Source: Fasciolopsis buskii
Lineage: Eukaryota > Platyhelminthes > Trematoda > Plagiorchiida > Fasciolidae
NCBI GenBank assembly: GCA_008360955.1
Contig: LUCM01005801.1
Span: 51,203 to 115,202, forward strand
Length of the DNA stretch: 64,000 bases
Reading direction: 5' to 3'
Part shown: positions 60,681 through 64,000 of the stretch, in pieces
Layout of the letters: each line of letters opens with the position of its first letter
Position numbering within the stretch: the first letter of the stretch is position 1
Position numbers and translations under genes: made by a program
The notes under the pieces: generated by a model
What the model was told of the DNA's origin: nothing
Seen by the model: only the letters and a program-made list of their open reading frames with translations
The model's database searches: none

Positions 60681-63511
60681 GAATTACGAGTGGTTATTAT
60701 TGTTGCTGCTCCTCTGTTTTTGCACCCATTTGATGGCAAACTTTGGCTTGGAATCACAGTGGTCATTTGTAGTAGTTGACACCCCCAAGCTAACAGTAAG
60801 TGTGGCCCTAACTAAAAACCAGGACTATGTACATCAAAGCAATGAGAACATCACAGTTGCTGACCAGTGGACTGACACAGTAAAGTGGGACAAAGAACCC
60901 CCCTCGGTCAAGAGTTCGACATCAAACCAAATGTCTGCGAGTCGAAATCTCAAGTGGAAGTGAACATGTTTGAAGTTCTTCAGAATCACAGAACTTGGCG
61001 CCGTTCTCGTTCACTTTGGACATTGTCGTAAATGTGGCTAACGAGGGTTCGGTGGGTAGCCGTGTCATGTAGAGGTGTAACCTTGAGAGCTAGTCGAAGT
61101 GGCTTGTCTCGTAGGCATTTACCGTTGCTGGAGACGATATAACAATTGGATGATTTCACCTTCTCGGAAAGGCCAGGGCAGACAAGCTTTTCGATCTCTA
61201 AGCACGGGTTCAGTACCGAATCTTGTAACTTTTCTGGGTCATTTAATGCAAACCCCCTGTTCAACGCATCTTACTTAAATCTCTACTGGTCCATTTTGTC
61301 ACGGCTTAGTTGACCTTGTACGTAAATGCCAGTATCCGAAATGCTCGAGTCAATAATTCAACTTGATTGGTTACTTAGTGGATAGCACGGTGATGACTAT
61401 TACCATATGACAAATACGATTACTACAAAGTGAGTTTCCCAATATTGTGTCCATTAAGACCTCAGGTTGGCAAATAATCAAGACATCGCTTCCCGGACGA
61501 TGACAGTTGAAAAATAAAGCTTTGTAAAGCCATTTTGGCAGTGAGCAACACTGGTCTTTATGGGAATTTTATTCACTACGAGGCCATGACAACCTGTTTT
61601 CATCCACGATGCGCTGTTGTAGCTCAATCATTAGGAACAGAACAAGCCCAACTCACCCAAAATTCGGAATAACGAAATCGAATGAAATGCGTCCACCAGA
61701 GCTCGCTTGTATGCTTAACGGCATCTAACCCATAAAACAAGTTTTTTTCCATCAATAACAAACTCCTTCCGTCATCCCACTACATGTTCCTACTTGCCAG
61801 TGCTTGTATGACGGCAAGATTTGATCGCTTCGGGTCATTACCGGGTCAAATTAATTTCGGTGTTCTCGCGTATGTGCATCTTTGTGTGTGTGCGCATGTT
61901 ACAACGTATGACTGGGTTCGAATTCTACTTGTTTCTTGTCTACTTGGGTGAGTGCGTGGGTGTGTTTGCACGAAGACCAGAGCGAACTCTTTCTACCTGG
62001 GGCACGTTTTACCACCTTATTTATCTATGTAACTTGCGATCGATCGAATAATCAATAAATCATTCATGCTTTCTTAATCGACTGGGAGCCACCGTCGTTC
62101 TGCAGTGAAAACAAACACTTCTGTTCTTGACCATAACTTATCGACCATAGATTGGTTGGTCTCTCGGTCTCTCAGATGAATCGCACCGCTTGGTATTAAA
62201 AAAAATTCAAAACTAATAGTAGAGGCAAATGGTAACCTCCGGCGCAAGTTTCTCTTCGAAACACTTTCGGTTCAAGCCTCGGGAGAAAAGACATCATGAG
62301 GCTCATCAAGAAGGGATGCGTTCAGTTTCTATTAGGTCCCGGGATTTCCCTGCACTACTGTATTCATCGCCGGCGTGTCGAAGAGCTCTGGTCCTTCTAG
62401 AAAAGGAAATTGCCACCGCCGATTCGAAAAATCACCACGAATACAGATATGTAACCACCGACAAAATTCTGCTCAGGATTCCGGAGGCGAGTACCATTGA
62501 CTGATGCACTAAGCATGGATGATATCTCACGTAATCTCCGAGCGACACAAAACATGCATAATTTAGTTCGAAAAACTCTTTCATACACAGTCAGCAGTAT
62601 GGGGTAAGCGATGACAACTTCTACCTCAGAAGGTCAATCGATCACTCTTCGTTGCAGTTTAGTCCAAAGAAAACAAAGCAAAGATGGAAAAACTGCCCAA
62701 TTGCTCCGTTGACCAATCTGTTCATTTATGCCAACTAATACGTTCAAGTGACCGGCCAGTTGACCGGCCGGCCGATTAAACGATTAAACGAGTTCACTTA
62801 TTTCGGTGTTCTTATCTGGGTCCTCAATCAAGCCAAAAAGATAAATGAAGCATTGTTAAAGGAAGATACAGGTTTCGGTGTAAGACTTACTTCCCTTTTC
62901 AATCTAACCTGGTATAATAATGCTATCTCATTTGTCGTATAATGCACTTACTGGAACGGCTCAAATTTGGATAAAGTGGCACCACTTTGACGAATAGGTG
63001 CCAGTAAGTAACTGCCGAGAAAGTGGCCATCGCTAAAACAAATCCCGAATATTTGGATTCGACATTCATTTAGGGGCGGCTATGAGGTTCACGACCACTT
63101 GGCTTTCCCTAGTTATCAACCATAATGCTCTCGTTAAGAACGTTAGAGATTATTCCCGTAAAAATCCAAAACGATTTAAAAAATCGCTCTTAAGCACAGC
63201 ATGAAGGACAGATAGGCAGATAGACGGACAGACAGACAGGCCTGAACTGAAGTAGATACTTCACTTAGGCGGAACTTCCACAAACACTCTCGTACAAAGT
63301 GTCCGGAAGACCTGCGGATTTCATGACCCCTTGGTATCCAGTGCTTAGTTGCGCATCTCAAATACCGATTTCTTGAAAAAGCAACATTATTCGAGAAAAT
63401 TATTGGTGGTGACCTAGGTCACAATTTGCCTCGGAAACTAAGACCTTAAAGGCGGCATTAACGAAGTAAGGCAAAACTTGATTGCAAAAGTGGTAAGTAT
63501 GGTAATCCATT
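60681..63511. other. No supported gene
   Basis: 2.8 kb. The minus frame 60986-61264 (92 codons, beginning MNRGFALNDPEKLQDSVLNP) looks protein-like in composition but has no recognised domain, and nothing flanks it as an exon. A GACA/GATA patch lies at 63205-63240. Confidence 0.45.
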
Positions 63512-63657
63512 TAGTTTCTCTATTTAATTTTTGCAACGAATGCGTGATATCTTTACCGGGAGAGACACGGCCAGGGAAGTGATCGGTGGTCCGATTATTC
63601 TGTCCAGTGGTCCTCACATCCAAACGCCACCACCCTATCCGACTAAAAACTACGGTC
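63512..63657 (-). repeat. Probable SINE S1 relic
   Basis: On the minus strand, TCGGATAGGGTGGTGGCGTTTGGATGTGAGGACC resembles the box A to box B part of S1. The body and tail are barely recognisable and box B is destroyed. Confidence 0.45.
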
Positions 63658-63814
63658 ACGAAGATGACACTGTTAAGCCTGCATGGGAAGGCTTATGAGG
63701 ATTGACTGATTTATTTTCGAATACTACTCAAATCTCGAGGAATAGACACTACTATCAACGTCTTCCTTCGGAGGAAGAAGGTATCCGCAACTAAGGAAAC
63801 AACCACGGGAGAGC

Positions 63815-63900
63815 CCAATGGCTCTGATGTTTGATGTGTAATCATTCGACGCGGGTTCAGTTCCCGTTTTGGAAGTGATTGGCTGGACGATTCAGGCTAT
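63815..63900 (+). repeat. tRNA-like fragment with box B
   Basis: GCCCAATGGCTCTGATGTTTG is box A-like, and GGTTCAGTTCCCG at 63855-63867 is box B-like at tRNA spacing. It may be the head of another hammerhead element: CTGGACGATTC follows at about 63884, but no GAAA box is found. Weak. Confidence 0.3.
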
Positions 63901-64000
63901 ACCTGTTGTCCGCAGAAATCCGACACCCAGGATGGAAATTTCCCTGGCCCCCTGTTTCTTGTCCTACACTTTCTTTTTCCAACTTTCGCTTTCTTTTCTC

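Noticed and set aside
60378..60779. 133-codon plus frame with a long poly-Val run, and its poly-Ser and minus-strand poly-Thr counterparts
   Set aside because: All three are translations of the (GTA)n microsatellite. The flanks show no recognisable protein.
1..64000. CRISPR arrays, bacterial operons, prophage
   Set aside because: No regular direct repeats with spacers, no ribosome-binding sites or long adjacent ORFs. The sequence is clearly eukaryotic in organisation.

Overview
The window looks like non-coding, repeat-rich DNA from a large metazoan nuclear genome, most probably a flatworm (trematode or cestode). Long open frames, operons and ribosome-binding sites are absent. Instead there are tRNA-derived SINEs, AP-endonuclease LINE remnants, a Ty3/gypsy remnant, many microsatellites, and SINE-like repeats carrying hammerhead ribozyme motifs. 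The last is an architecture well known from the schistosome Sm-alpha element, and the LINE endonuclease wording also recalls flatworm LINEs. The flatworm call is inference and cannot be proved from this window alone. No complete host gene is visible. The only host-like coding candidate is one exon-like open frame.

Layout. 1-1445 and 13027-14471 are the two arms of an almost perfect inverted repeat (one mismatch found by eye) around an 11.6 kb spacer. Each arm carries a SINE and the exon-like frame, which reads outwards in both arms. The spacer holds a LINE remnant (about 2550-5460) with a SINE and probably a hammerhead element nested in it, a repeat that could be a solo LTR (5683-6023), a SINE and a head-to-head pair of hammerhead elements near 11 kb. 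14.8-16.5 kb holds copies of two repeat families whose partners lie at 43 kb and 56 kb. 18.5-21.1 kb has two degenerate tetranucleotide tracts and a SINE. 23.6 kb has the second possible LTR copy. 27-36.5 kb is SINE-dense (six copies) and holds the gypsy remnant (30.9-32.0 kb). 37-38.1 kb is a cluster of hammerhead elements in both orientations, including the best-preserved ribozyme (38015-38069, +). 48.05-49.8 kb is a second LINE remnant with a readable reverse-transcriptase ADD motif. 50.9-51.7 kb has two SINEs in tandem. 52.27 kb has a compound hairpin. TA, TG and GTA microsatellites lie at 37.4, 47.6, 50.4, 54.5 and 60.6 kb.

How the parts relate. The pol III-type repeats (SINEs, hammerhead elements) would depend on LINE machinery, but both LINE copies and the gypsy copy are broken, so nothing here appears able to move on its own. 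Any function would lie in recent structural change (the inverted repeat), in RNA self-cleavage, or in a gene of which only one exon is seen. All identities and family calls were made by reading, without alignment or database search.
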